NCBI GenBank assembly: GCA_000768855.1
Contig: JRAN01000012.1
Coordinates: 37,838 to 101,837, forward strand
Reading direction: 5' to 3'
DNA from: Porphyromonadaceae bacterium COT-184 OH4590
Lineage (GTDB): Bacteria > Bacteroidota > Bacteroidia > Bacteroidales > Paludibacteraceae
Length of the DNA: 64,000 nucleotides
The position numbers were made by a program, and so were the translations under genes. Shown here one piece after another: positions 34,391-43,095 of this stretch; position 1 is the stretch's first letter, and each line of letters begins with the position of its first letter. The notes below the pieces were generated by a model. The model had not been told where the DNA came from. It did no database searches and saw nothing but the letters and a program-made list of their open reading frames with translations.

Positions 34391-35857
34391 ATGAAAAAAA
34401 TATTTGTTTTAGTAACAATAACTTTTTTATTACAAAACGTTGTTTGTCAATCTATTCCTAAAGGTGTAAAACTGCTTGAGTCAAACAAAAGAAAAGAGGC
34501 TCTTGCAGAGTTTGAGGCTGTATTGAAAAAGAAAAAGAATGATTTGGAGGCTAACTATTTTGTGGGATTAATTCATTTTTTCAATAATGACTATAACAAA
34601 GCAATACCACATATAAAAATTGCTGCAAACAAGAATTTTAGAACCAACAAAATTCATTGGGGAGCTTTAGAAGATTCTAAATTTCTTCTTGCAGATGCCT
34701 ATTTTATGAATTATGACTTTTCGCTTGCGTTAGAGGTGCTTGAGTCGATGGCTAGCAAGCCGAATCTGCATTATTTTGAGGCTCCTAATGTAGTAGAAGA
34801 TTTCTTGAATAAAGCAAAGTTGGGACAGAGACTTTTAGATGGTTACAAATCTAATGAGATAGTGCTTATAGATAGTGTTATTATCGATAGTTCCGATTTG
34901 CTTAAAGTGTTTCCGCAAGAGCCTAATATAGGGTACCTTGAGGAGAACGACGGTAATGTTTCGGGTAAGGCTTTTGGCTTTTTGTCGGGCAAAAAAGATA
35001 TAAAGATATTTGCTCAAAACGATAGTACAGATAATTTAAATTTATACAGTAGTAATCATTATTTGTCGGGGTGGAGTTCGCCAATACCTTTGGCAGGTAG
35101 AGTCAATAGTGAATATGACGAGAATTATCCATCATTGCATTTTGACGGTACTCTTCTATATTTTGCCTCAAATAATCCAAAAGAGAGTTTGGGTGGCTAC
35201 GACATTTTTTTGTCACATACCAATTCGGAAGGAGTTTTTTTGAAACCTCGTAATCTCGGAATACCTTTTAACTCACCCTACAACGACTATCTGCTGATAA
35301 TGGACGGCAATTACTCTAATATAGGTTACTTCGTGTCGGATAGATATCTACCCCAAGGCAAAGTGACTATTTATACTTTTGCTCTATTACTTTCATCTAT
35401 TACAGATAATATTTTGGACGATGTAGATAAATTAAAAAATAGGGCAAAAGGACTTGTTTTAGACCAATCTGTAAATACACCTGCGAAAAATAAATTAAGA
35501 GATAGGATTCGCAATATTCACGCGACAAAAAGTGGTTGTGAAGCAGAGAATGGTTTGTCTAATGTACTACAAAAAAACGGATTTAATTTTATAGTAAGAG
35601 ATGATAAGATTTATCATAGTTATGATGATTTTACAGATGAAATTGCTTTGAATAAATTTAAAGAAAAACAAAATAAAGAGAACCAAATATCTCAAATAAA
35701 CAATAAACTGTCGGAACTCAGAAAAGAATATTCGGTTGCCGATGCTTCTACCAAATTGGATTTGAGCAATACAATAAAAGATTATGAAATAGAACTATTG
35801 AGACTTAATTCGGAAATAAAGTTATTGATTAAAGCAATAAGGCAGTTGGAGAATTAA
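34391..35857 (+). CDS. Exported TPR/PD40-repeat protein
   Basis: A 488-residue protein with a signal peptide (ends near VVCQS). Residues ~25-130 hold tetratricopeptide-type helices (NKRKEALAEFEAVLKKKKNDLEANYFVGLIHF and following). Residues ~220-310 have PD40/WD40-like propeller blades (NYPSLHFDGTLLYFASNN, GGYDIFLSH). The last ~75 residues are a predicted coiled coil (SQINNKLSELRKEY, LRLNSEIKLLIKAI). TPR plus PD40 is the front half of T9SS PorE-type proteins, but the OmpA-like peptidoglycan domain is absent, so I do not assign that role. It starts 11 bases after rnz. Confidence 0.7.
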   Translation: MKKIFVLVTITFLLQNVVCQSIPKGVKLLESNKRKEALAEFEAVLKKKKNDLEANYFVGLIHFFNNDYNKAIPHIKIAANKNFRTNKIHWGALEDSKFLLADAYFMNYDFSLALEVLESMASKPNLHYFEAPNVVEDFLNKAKLGQRLLDGYKSNEIVLIDSVIIDSSDLLKVFPQEPNIGYLEENDGNVSGKAFGFLSGKKDIKIFAQNDSTDNLNLYSSNHYLSGWSSPIPLAGRVNSEYDENYPSLHFDGTLLYFASNNPKESLGGYDIFLSHTNSEGVFLKPRNLGIPFNSPYNDYLLIMDGNYSNIGYFVSDRYLPQGKVTIYTFALLLSSITDNILDDVDKLKNRAKGLVLDQSVNTPAKNKLRDRIRNIHATKSGCEAENGLSNVLQKNGFNFIVRDDKIYHSYDDFTDEIALNKFKEKQNKENQISQINNKLSELRKEYSVADASTKLDLSNTIKDYEIELLRLNSEIKLLIKAIRQLEN

Positions 35858-35874
35858 GCCGGAATAGTTGTACT

Positions 35875-36975
35875 TCATAGCGAAAGCAACCTTTCGCCCT
35901 CCTCGATACGTTTTAGGTGGCAGAAGAGAAGCTCGCCGTTTTGGTCGTTGCGTAGGTGCATGCCGTTGCCTTGGCAATACTTGTATGACTTACAATCTGC
36001 ACATATACCTGTCTTTGTCCAACTTCGGTTGCGGAATACCGAGTAGCGGTTTTCCCACACATCAGCGATATTGTCGTCATATATATTGCCTTGAATGAAG
36101 TTTGCCCTGAGGTTTGGGCAAGCCGATATGGAGCCGTCTACAAGTATTGACGCCACATTTATGCCGGCACGGCACGCAAAAAAATTGTCGCGGACTTCGA
36201 GCTCGTAGTTGCCAAGAAAACCTTCGCAACCATAGTTTAGCTTTATCCGCCCCTCTTTGCGTGTGGCGGCGATAAAGTCGAACAGTTGCTTAAACGCCTT
36301 GGGTTCGAGTTGTAGTTCTGTATGCTCTTTGGCTCTGCCAATAGGGAATATGGTAAATATACGCCACTCTTTGACCCCTGCTTCGATGAGACACTCTTTG
36401 AGAGTATCGAGTTCCCCGAAATTCTTCTGATTTACACATGTTACCACATCGAAAGCAATATCGGGTGTACGAGCCAATATCTCTATTCCACTCATTGCGT
36501 TGGCAAAGCTGCGAGAGTTGCCTCTGAGCCAGTTGTGGCTATTTTCGAGTCCGTCGAGGCTAACTGTAATCGACCTAAGCCCCGACCTAAGCAGAGAGTC
36601 TATTTTCTGTTCGCTAAGCAACATACCATTGGTAACTATTCCCCAAGGAAAGCCCCTATGGTATAGCTCTAAGCCTATTTGTTCCAAATCTTTGCGCAAC
36701 AGTGCTTCGCCTCCCGTGAGCACCACAATGGTTTTGTTCGGCTCCACTATGTGGCTAAGCTTGTCTAAGGCAGCAAAGAAGTCTTCAGCGGGCATATCCT
36801 TTACTGTGGAGTCTTGCTTGCAGTCGCTGCCGCAGTGAATGCATTTGAGGTTACACCTAAGGGTACACTCCCAAAAGAGATAGTTGAGCTTGTGGATTTT
36901 AGCCTCGTTTGCTTTATATTTGGCAAAAAGGTTGAGAGCAAGTTTTTTACGAAACGGCATTTTTGTAACACTCAT
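35875..36975 (-). CDS. Radical SAM/SPASM enzyme of the radical SAM/lipoprotein system
   Basis: A 366-residue radical SAM enzyme. The SAM cluster is bound by CNLKCIHC (CxxxCxxC) near residue 40; VVLTGGEALLRKDLEQIG and SVSLDGLENSHNWLRG are typical barrel motifs. A C-terminal SPASM-type region has Cys in FFACRAGINVASI, ISACPNLRANF, GICADCKSYKYCQGN and ELLFCHLKRI, enough for auxiliary iron-sulfur clusters. SPASM enzymes modify peptides or proteins. It starts seven bases after the stop of a small lipoprotein gene, matching the family pair that I recall as TIGR04133 (enzyme) and TIGR04134 (lipoprotein), whose chemistry is unknown. Confidence 0.88.
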   Translation of the reverse strand: MSVTKMPFRKKLALNLFAKYKANEAKIHKLNYLFWECTLRCNLKCIHCGSDCKQDSTVKDMPAEDFFAALDKLSHIVEPNKTIVVLTGGEALLRKDLEQIGLELYHRGFPWGIVTNGMLLSEQKIDSLLRSGLRSITVSLDGLENSHNWLRGNSRSFANAMSGIEILARTPDIAFDVVTCVNQKNFGELDTLKECLIEAGVKEWRIFTIFPIGRAKEHTELQLEPKAFKQLFDFIAATRKEGRIKLNYGCEGFLGNYELEVRDNFFACRAGINVASILVDGSISACPNLRANFIQGNIYDDNIADVWENRYSVFRNRSWTKTGICADCKSYKYCQGNGMHLRNDQNGELLFCHLKRIEEGERLLSL

Positions 36976-36982
36976 AACCTAT

Positions 36983-37429
36983 TTATTCTTTTGGTTTTAG
37001 CGAAACATCAATCTCTTTTGTGGCAGTACCAATATACCAATTACCCGACTTTCCTTTGAAATCGGACGGTTTAACTCTTACGATTGTATCAAGGCTTTGA
37101 AACTCGCCGTTTTCGGTACCGTCAATGTCTTTGTATTTTACCTTAAAAGTTTGGTTTCCACTTCCAAACACTTTGTAACTATGTTTATAAGTTCCATCAG
37201 GGTTTGTGTAAATGGTATCGTGGTCATTCTCCAAAACAATCCTAATATTGCCGATCGGTTCATTGGTAGCCGATGATGTAACTTTACCACTTAGCTCAAA
37301 AGTGGCGTGTGGTGAGCCGTATTCTACTCGAGGAAACAGACTACACGACGAAGTAAGTCCTAAAATACCCATAACCGCTACAATTGCCGCATTGTAGGCA
37401 GTTAAAATTTTAATCTTTAAGTGTTTCAT
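36983..37429 (-). CDS. Radical SAM-associated putative lipoprotein
   Basis: A 148-residue lipoprotein: N-terminal hydrophobic segment (YNAAIVAVMGILGLTSSC) with the lipid-acceptor Cys at about residue 29. The following VEYGSPHATFELSGKVTS and a carboxypeptidase-regulatory-like beta fold (NEPIGNIRIVLEN, TNPDGTYKHSYKV) match the small lipoprotein paired with a radical SAM enzyme in Bacteroidales. It lies directly upstream of that enzyme (7-base gap) and is its likely substrate or partner; no modification site can be pointed to. Confidence 0.8.
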   Translation of the reverse strand: MKHLKIKILTAYNAAIVAVMGILGLTSSCSLFPRVEYGSPHATFELSGKVTSSATNEPIGNIRIVLENDHDTIYTNPDGTYKHSYKVFGSGNQTFKVKYKDIDGTENGEFQSLDTIVRVKPSDFKGKSGNWYIGTATKEIDVSLKPKE

Positions 37430-37622
37430 AATTAAATAGTTTTTTGTTTATATTGAGATGAATAAAAGTGTGTTACTTTTCGGGTTTTCAGTAGTTTAGT
37501 TGTTATTGAGCATTTTTTTGTTAGTACTCTTTAATAATAAGACGACAAAAAGTGTTATAATGTTGCAGAGGTATAAAAAATTTTTGTCAAAAAAACAAAA
37601 ATGCCTACTACACATATTTAGT

Positions 37623-38789
37623 CTAAGAAACTTTTTTCCTTATTATTATAATATTGAAACAATTAATTGCTGCCAAAAGTATAAAGGCGGTGGTTAATAC
37701 TGTAGCTATACCGCCGCTGTTTGGTGTGTCGAATGCTCTGACAATATGTGACATATATAGAGGACGAACCACAAATACTGTAGCAAGCGACAACAATGTT
37801 ACTGCAATATTGATAATCGTAGTAAGTCTTATATAGAAAGCAACAACAGACTTTTTCGAATAACCTGCTAAACGCAGATTTACTATTTTATCGCGATTTT
37901 TTTGCAAAATAAGATATATGCTAAGTACAAGTATCACAAACGACAATGCAAATATGACTATACCTATCAGTAGGCAGACTACAAAGGCTATCCTAAGAAA
38001 GTATGCCATTCGCCCAACAGTTTGGTTTTCGCCCTCTATTTTGTAACCTCGTTCTTTGAAAAATGTGGCTATTGTAGGGTCTGTTATATTCGATATCTCT
38101 ACTATAAGCCGGGCGGGCGTCTTGCTTTTTTGCGGAGCAAAGCGGTTGTTTGCCCAGTTCATAAATGCCTCTGGCACAAGTATGGTATTGATACGGTTCG
38201 AAAAACCTACGATACCTCCCTCAAAACGCTCTAACAAACCATTGCCTGCTATGTTGAGGTCGAACTTTACCATTTGTACCATTCCACCCGATATATTTGG
38301 CATCTGACGCGATGTGGCAAAACCAAAATTGTATAGGTCGAGGTAGTTTTGAGGAACGATGATAGGAACAAATCGGCTTTGCTCGTCGAAACGCCACCTT
38401 TCGCTCTGGATGTCGATAAACTCGGTTGGGATAGCTTCAAAAAAGAGGTCGGCACCAAAACTCATACCCGAAGCCGAAATCCCGCCGTAAACCTCGAACT
38501 GCGATGAGCTAAAACTTCCGACACGACGCACAAACGGCTGCTGTTCGATCTCTTTGATGTCTACTGCCGAAAAGCCCGTCGAACCTCCGATGGTATTGAG
38601 TACAGAAATGTTTTTGGTAATAACAAAAAAATCTTTTTTCAGCACACTATTGCTTCCGTTGAACATTGGGCGGAGGTCGGTATATAGCTGTATCGATAGT
38701 AGTACAATGGTAAGCCCTATAAAGTTGGATATGGCAAAGCCAAAAAGTTGGGTTTTGCTTATATTTTGTCGTAGTAGTTTGTGTAGCAT
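37623..38789 (-). CDS. FtsX-like ABC transporter permease
   Basis: A 388-residue MacB/FtsX-type permease. One N-terminal membrane segment (~residues 15-37), a ~240-residue extracytoplasmic domain, then three C-terminal segments (FVVCLLIGIVIFALSFVILVL; TTIINIAVTLLSLATVFVV; IATVLTTAFILLAAINCF), with the FtsX core in the last 120 residues. No ATP-binding partner gene lies nearby. It has a TAATTTTG element with a short leader and reads toward the radical SAM lipoprotein 193 bases downstream. Confidence 0.8.
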   Translation of the reverse strand: MLHKLLRQNISKTQLFGFAISNFIGLTIVLLSIQLYTDLRPMFNGSNSVLKKDFFVITKNISVLNTIGGSTGFSAVDIKEIEQQPFVRRVGSFSSSQFEVYGGISASGMSFGADLFFEAIPTEFIDIQSERWRFDEQSRFVPIIVPQNYLDLYNFGFATSRQMPNISGGMVQMVKFDLNIAGNGLLERFEGGIVGFSNRINTILVPEAFMNWANNRFAPQKSKTPARLIVEISNITDPTIATFFKERGYKIEGENQTVGRMAYFLRIAFVVCLLIGIVIFALSFVILVLSIYLILQKNRDKIVNLRLAGYSKKSVVAFYIRLTTIINIAVTLLSLATVFVVRPLYMSHIVRAFDTPNSGGIATVLTTAFILLAAINCFNIIIIRKKVS

Positions 38790-38803
38790 TTTTTGTTTTT
38801 CTG

Positions 38804-38811
38804 CAAAATTA
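38804..38811 (-). promoter_or_regulatory. Promoter -7 element, FtsX-like permease
   Basis: TAATTTTG on the minus strand, 14 bases before the start; back-to-back with the DPP III promoter. Confidence 0.6.
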
Positions 38812-38826
38812 ATACAAAATTTTGAC

Positions 38827-38834
38827 TAACTTTG
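38827..38834 (+). promoter_or_regulatory. Promoter -7 element, dipeptidyl peptidase III
   Basis: TAACTTTG; its position rules out a start at the TTG at 38832 and supports the ATG at 38904. Confidence 0.65.
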
Positions 38835-38903
38835 TCGTTCTATTTATTTTCGGTTTTTAGAAAAAAAAATATAATTTACAAAAAAAATAAAGTAATTGTT
38901 TTT

Positions 38904-40946
38904 ATGAAAAAATCATTTATTGTTGCTATGACAGCATTAACATTATTCTCGTGTGGAGAGAAGGCTTTTAAATCAGACCTTAAAACTCCTTCTGTTGAGG
39001 AATTTGACTACACTGTTGAGGAATTTTCCGACAAAGCTATTCTTCGCTATCGTGTTCCTGATATCGAAGTCCTTACAACAGCACAAAAGGAACTTCTCTA
39101 CTATCTTACGGAAGCAGCTTTGCAAGGTCGCGATATTATTTTCGACCAAAACTGCATTCACAACCTTCCTATCCGTCGTGCTCTTGAGGCGATTTATACC
39201 AACACTGCCGACAGAACATCAGACAACTTCAGAGGTTTGGAGCTGTACTTGAAAGAGGTATGGGTATCGAACGGTATTCATCATCACTATTCGGGCGATA
39301 AATTTACTCCGACATTTGCACAGGATTATTTTATTGCTGAGGTAAAGAAAGTGCCCGTTGAGTCGCTAAAACTCAGAGAGGGACAGGATATTGATGGACT
39401 TTTGGCAGAAATTGTTCCTGTTATTTTCGACCCTTCGATTTACAAAAAACGCACCAATCAGGCTTCGGGAGTGGATTTGATAACTACTTCTGCAGGAAAC
39501 TACTATGGCGAGGGTGTTACCCAAAAAGAGGCTGAAGATTTTTATAACAAAATGAAAGACCCCAATGACAAAGAGCCTGTAATGTACGGACTAAATTCTA
39601 AGTTGATTGAAAAAGACGGCTTTTTGTCTGAAGATGTTTACAAAATAGGCGGACTATATTCGTCTGCTTTGGAAAAGGTGGTTTATTGGCTCGAAAAAGC
39701 GGCTGCCGTTGCCGAAAACGATGCCCAAAAAGCAGCTATTAACAAGATGATAGAGTTCAACAAGAGTGGTAACCTCAAAGATTTTGATGCTTATGCCATA
39801 CTTTGGGTAAATGATACGGCTTCGCAAATTGACTTCATCAATGGATTTACGGAGACTTATGGCGACCCTCTCGGAATGAAAGGAAGTTGGGAGGCTATGG
39901 TAAACTTCAAAAATATAGGTGCTACCAAACGTACCGAAATTATTAGTGCCAATGCACAGTGGTTCGAACAACACTCGCCTGCCGAAGACCGCTTTAAGAA
40001 AGAGAATGTAAAGGGTATCACTGCTAAGGTTATAACTGCTGCTATCCTTGCAGGCGACTGTTATCCGACTACTCCTATCGGTATCAACTTGCCGAACTCG
40101 AATTGGATACGTGCTGCACACGGCTCTAAGTCGGTAACAATCGATAATATCACTGAGGCTTATGGTGAGGCTGCCAAAGGCAACGGTTTTGCCGAAGAAT
40201 TCTATTGGAGCTCCGAAGAGGTGGCACTTGTAGAGAAATATGGACAGATAACAAGCAGCCTGCACACCGACCTTCATGAGTGTCTTGGGCATGCTTCGGG
40301 TAAGCTTTTGCCTGGTGTTGACCCTGATGCTCTTAAAGCTTATGGCTCTACTATTGAGGAGGCTCGTGCCGACTTGTTTGCACTCTACTTTATGGGTGAT
40401 AACAAAGTGGTAGAACTTGGTCTTCTGCCCGACACAAATGCTTATAAAGCTGAATATTACACATATTTTACTAATGGGTTGCTTACTCAGCTCACACGTA
40501 TTGTACCGGGTGACAATATAGAGGAGTCTCACATGCGCAATCGTCAACTTATAGCTAAATGGGTATTGGAGAAATCTAAAGACGATCGTGCTATAGAGAT
40601 AGTGGTTCGTGATGGCGAAAACTTTGTAAAGATAAATGACTACAAAAAGGTACAGTTGCATATAGGCGAACTCTTGGCATTGATACAGCAAATAAAATCG
40701 ACCGGAAACTATAGTGCTGCTCACGACCTTGTTGAAAACTATGCTGTTAAGGTTGATAGAGCTATTAATCAGCAGATTCGCGACCGTTACGCCAAACTCA
40801 ATATTAAGCCTTACAAAGGTTTTGTGAATCCTGTTTATACTCCTGTTTATGACAAAAACGGCAAATTTATAGACCTCAAAATAGATTATACAGAAGGTTA
40901 TGCCGAGCAACATCTTCGCTACTCAAAAGATTATTCACACTTGTAA
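38904..40946 (+). CDS. Dipeptidyl peptidase III (M49), lipoprotein form
   Basis: A 680-residue zinc dipeptidyl peptidase. The M49 motif HECLGH (His458, Glu459, His463) and the second motif EEARADLFALYF are both intact. Upstream domain signatures include LYYLTEAALQGRDIIFDQN. The N-terminus MKKSFIVAMTALTLFSC places a lipid-anchored Cys near residue 17, so it likely works in the periplasm on short peptides, with DPP IV and the M6 protease. It has its own promoter and a strong terminator. Confidence 0.93.
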   Translation: MKKSFIVAMTALTLFSCGEKAFKSDLKTPSVEEFDYTVEEFSDKAILRYRVPDIEVLTTAQKELLYYLTEAALQGRDIIFDQNCIHNLPIRRALEAIYTNTADRTSDNFRGLELYLKEVWVSNGIHHHYSGDKFTPTFAQDYFIAEVKKVPVESLKLREGQDIDGLLAEIVPVIFDPSIYKKRTNQASGVDLITTSAGNYYGEGVTQKEAEDFYNKMKDPNDKEPVMYGLNSKLIEKDGFLSEDVYKIGGLYSSALEKVVYWLEKAAAVAENDAQKAAINKMIEFNKSGNLKDFDAYAILWVNDTASQIDFINGFTETYGDPLGMKGSWEAMVNFKNIGATKRTEIISANAQWFEQHSPAEDRFKKENVKGITAKVITAAILAGDCYPTTPIGINLPNSNWIRAAHGSKSVTIDNITEAYGEAAKGNGFAEEFYWSSEEVALVEKYGQITSSLHTDLHECLGHASGKLLPGVDPDALKAYGSTIEEARADLFALYFMGDNKVVELGLLPDTNAYKAEYYTYFTNGLLTQLTRIVPGDNIEESHMRNRQLIAKWVLEKSKDDRAIEIVVRDGENFVKINDYKKVQLHIGELLALIQQIKSTGNYSAAHDLVENYAVKVDRAINQQIRDRYAKLNIKPYKGFVNPVYTPVYDKNGKFIDLKIDYTEGYAEQHLRYSKDYSHL

Positions 40947-40962
40947 TTGGCTGAAACTACAA

Positions 40963-41000
40963 CAAAAGAGACACCTGCATTTTTGCGAGTGTCTCTTTTG
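40963..41000 (+). terminator. Terminator after DPP III gene
   Basis: CAAAAGAGACAC pairs with GTGTCTCTTTTG, a perfect 12-bp stem with a 14-base loop, followed by T-rich sequence. Confidence 0.8.
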
Positions 41001-41084
41001 TTTGGAGTTGTTTTTAATTAGTTTAAGAGATACAGTACTATGAACTTTTTATACATTGAGGAGGTTTTTATGAGGAAAAAATAG

Positions 41085-41092
41085 TAATTTTG
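41085..41092 (+). promoter_or_regulatory. Promoter -7 element, pigment-type operon
   Basis: TAATTTTG, 38 bases before the methyltransferase ATG; no other promoter is seen in the four-gene run. Confidence 0.6.
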
Positions 41093-41130
41093 AACCCTAA
41101 AACAGAATTAAAATATTACAAGATAATACA

Positions 41131-42216
41131 ATGTATCTCAATTCATCGCTTGCAAAACGCTATACCAAAGAAAACTTTAATGCTGTTGAAGCTCAGCGTT
41201 CGGCTCACGAAATAGCTCAGGGTCCTATAGTATTCCAAGTAAGCCGCTTAATGATAAAATATCGAATATTGCAGCTATTGATAGACTCCGAAAACGGATT
41301 GACAATAAATGAGATTGTTCAAAAAACCAATTTGTCTGAATATGCGGTAAAGATATTAATAGAGTCGTCTCTGTCGATAGGAACAGTTCTTTATGACAAT
41401 GGTAAGTTTCTCTGTTCAAAAACAGGTTGGTTTCTGCTCAACGACCCTGCAGTGAGAGTTAATATCGACTTTAATCACGATGTGAACTATCTCGGTATGT
41501 ATAATTTAGAAGAATCATTGCTCAATGGCAAACCTGAAGGGTTAAAAATATTTGGTTCGTGGCCAACTATTTATGAAGGGTTATCGAGTTTGCCCGAACA
41601 AGTACAAAAATCGTGGTTTGGATTTGACCATTTTTATAGTGATGGTGCTTTTGAGGAGGCTTTCAATATTGTATTTGCTGACAAACCTTGCAAATTGCTC
41701 GATGTGGGAGGTAATACAGGCAAATGGGCTTTGTATTGCATAGAGCATGATGAAGAAGTGGAGATTACTATAATGGATTTGCCACAGCAAATAACATTGA
41801 TGAAGCAAAATATGGTAGATGTTAAAGGGATAGAACGAATACACGGACACGGGTGCAATATGTTGAGTGCCGATACCGCATTTCCTGAAGGATTTGATGC
41901 TATATGGTTTAGCCAGTTTCTTGACTGTTTTTCCGAAGCAGAGATAACAAGTATTCTCTCTCGTGCTTATAGGTCGATGACTCCTAAGACTAAAATTTAT
42001 ATTATGGAGACACTATGGGATAGACAGCGTTTCGAGACAGCCTCTTATGTACTTACTCAAACAAGTGTCTATTTTACGGCTATGGCAAATGGAAACAGTA
42101 AGATGTATCACTCCGAAGACCTTATTCGTTGTATTGAAAAGTCGAATTTGGTGGTAGAAGATATATATGATGGCATAGGTGTAGGACACTCTATTATACG
42201 TTGTGGTATTAAATAG
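41131..42216 (+). CDS. SAM-dependent O-methyltransferase (winged-helix type)
   Basis: A 361-residue methyltransferase. Residues ~30-100 form a winged-helix dimerisation domain (RLMIKYRILQLLIDSENGLT, LSEYAVKILIESSLSIGTV). The Rossmann domain has the SAM loop KLLDVGGNTGKWAL and the following acidic strand ITIMDLP. Its position at the head of an operon with dehydratase, thioesterase and ketosynthase genes fits the ring-modifying methyltransferase of aryl polyene/flexirubin clusters; substrate is inferred. Confidence 0.85.
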   Translation: MYLNSSLAKRYTKENFNAVEAQRSAHEIAQGPIVFQVSRLMIKYRILQLLIDSENGLTINEIVQKTNLSEYAVKILIESSLSIGTVLYDNGKFLCSKTGWFLLNDPAVRVNIDFNHDVNYLGMYNLEESLLNGKPEGLKIFGSWPTIYEGLSSLPEQVQKSWFGFDHFYSDGAFEEAFNIVFADKPCKLLDVGGNTGKWALYCIEHDEEVEITIMDLPQQITLMKQNMVDVKGIERIHGHGCNMLSADTAFPEGFDAIWFSQFLDCFSEAEITSILSRAYRSMTPKTKIYIMETLWDRQRFETASYVLTQTSVYFTAMANGNSKMYHSEDLIRCIEKSNLVVEDIYDGIGVGHSIIRCGIK

Positions 42217-42230
42217 TTGTGATTTGTCTT

Positions 42231-42647
42231 ATGAACTTTGAGACTATAGACATAAAGCAACTGATTCCTCAGCAAGAACCATTTGTAATGGTTGAAAATT
42301 TGCTTTTTTGTGATGAAATAACTACACGAACAAGTTTGACCGCAAAGAGCGACAATATCTTTGTGTCGGACGGAGTTTTGTTGCAGGCAGGTGTTTTGGA
42401 GAATGTGGCTCAGACTTGTGCCGCACGTCTTGGATATCTCACTATTGACAAACCTGTGAGAATAGGTTTTATTGGTGCTATAAACGATTTTGAATTTACC
42501 GGCTACCTCCCCAAAGTGAATGAAAAGATTTTTACCGAGATAAAAGTAACAGCCGAAATAGGAAATATAATACTGATAGATGCAAAAGTAGAGTGTAATT
42601 CAGAAATTATTGCTTTCGGTACAATGAAGGTAGCTTTAATGGAATAA
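42231..42647 (+). CDS. Hotdog-fold 3-hydroxyacyl-ACP dehydratase-like protein
   Basis: About 138 residues. ATG 42231 is preferred to a GTG four codons earlier. The fold reads as FabZ-like (LIPQQEPFVMVENLL; AGVLENVAQTCAARLGY with the catalytic Glu position), as in the dehydratase-like genes of aryl polyene clusters. The segment that normally carries the catalytic His (GHFP) instead reads IFVSDGVLLQ, so it may act differently, need a partner, or be structural. Overlaps nothing; gap to the methyltransferase is 14 bases. Confidence 0.78.
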   Translation: MNFETIDIKQLIPQQEPFVMVENLLFCDEITTRTSLTAKSDNIFVSDGVLLQAGVLENVAQTCAARLGYLTIDKPVRIGFIGAINDFEFTGYLPKVNEKIFTEIKVTAEIGNIILIDAKVECNSEIIAFGTMKVALME

Positions 42648-42657
42648 ATTCAAAATA

Positions 42658-43083
42658 ATGATGAAAGTATTAAAAAGCCAAAAAGAATTTGAAATAAGAT
42701 TTAGCGAAGTAGATTCAATGGGTATAGTATGGCATGGCTCATACTCTCTGTATTTCGAAGATGCCCGTGAACAATTTGGCAAAGAGTATAATTTGGGGTA
42801 TCTCTATATTTTCGAACAGGGGTTTTATGCTCCCCTTGTGGAGTTGCATTTGGAATACAAAAAACCCCTGAAATACAAAGACAAAGCCAGAATAGAGATT
42901 GCCTATCGTCATACAGATGCAGCAAAACTGATTTTCGACTATAAAATATACAGTCTGCCGGACAACAATATTGTTGCCACAGGATATTCGATACAGGTTT
43001 TTCTCGATAAAAGTTTCAATTTGATGTGGGATTTGCCTCCATTTATAAAAGAATGGCGGGATACATATCTAAGGGATAAATAA
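42658..43083 (+). CDS. 4HBT-family acyl-CoA/ACP thioesterase
   Basis: A 141-residue hotdog thioesterase. The active-site Asp is in FSEVDSMGIVWHGSYSLYFEDARE (Asp near residue 19) in the usual DxxGxVxxxxY context. It likely releases or edits acyl chains for the same pathway. It sits 10 bases after the dehydratase-like gene and 12 before the ketosynthase. Confidence 0.88.
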   Translation: MMKVLKSQKEFEIRFSEVDSMGIVWHGSYSLYFEDAREQFGKEYNLGYLYIFEQGFYAPLVELHLEYKKPLKYKDKARIEIAYRHTDAAKLIFDYKIYSLPDNNIVATGYSIQVFLDKSFNLMWDLPPFIKEWRDTYLRDK

Positions 43084-43095
43084 CATAATACTTAA

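Noticed and set aside
34391-35857. TPR/PD40 gene as T9SS porE
   Set aside because: The OmpA-like C-terminal domain needed for PorE is absent and no other T9SS gene is adjacent.
39654-40913. 419-codon open frame on the strand opposite dipeptidyl peptidase III
   Set aside because: It mirrors the codon pattern of a well-supported gene, has no domain, promoter or start context, and its composition (many Cys, Ile, Phe, Tyr) is typical of antisense shadows.
41058-41083. GAGGAGG followed by ATG and a four-codon ORF before the pigment operon
   Set aside because: The -7 element of the operon lies downstream of it, so it would not be in the transcript; Shine-Dalgarno use is rare here.
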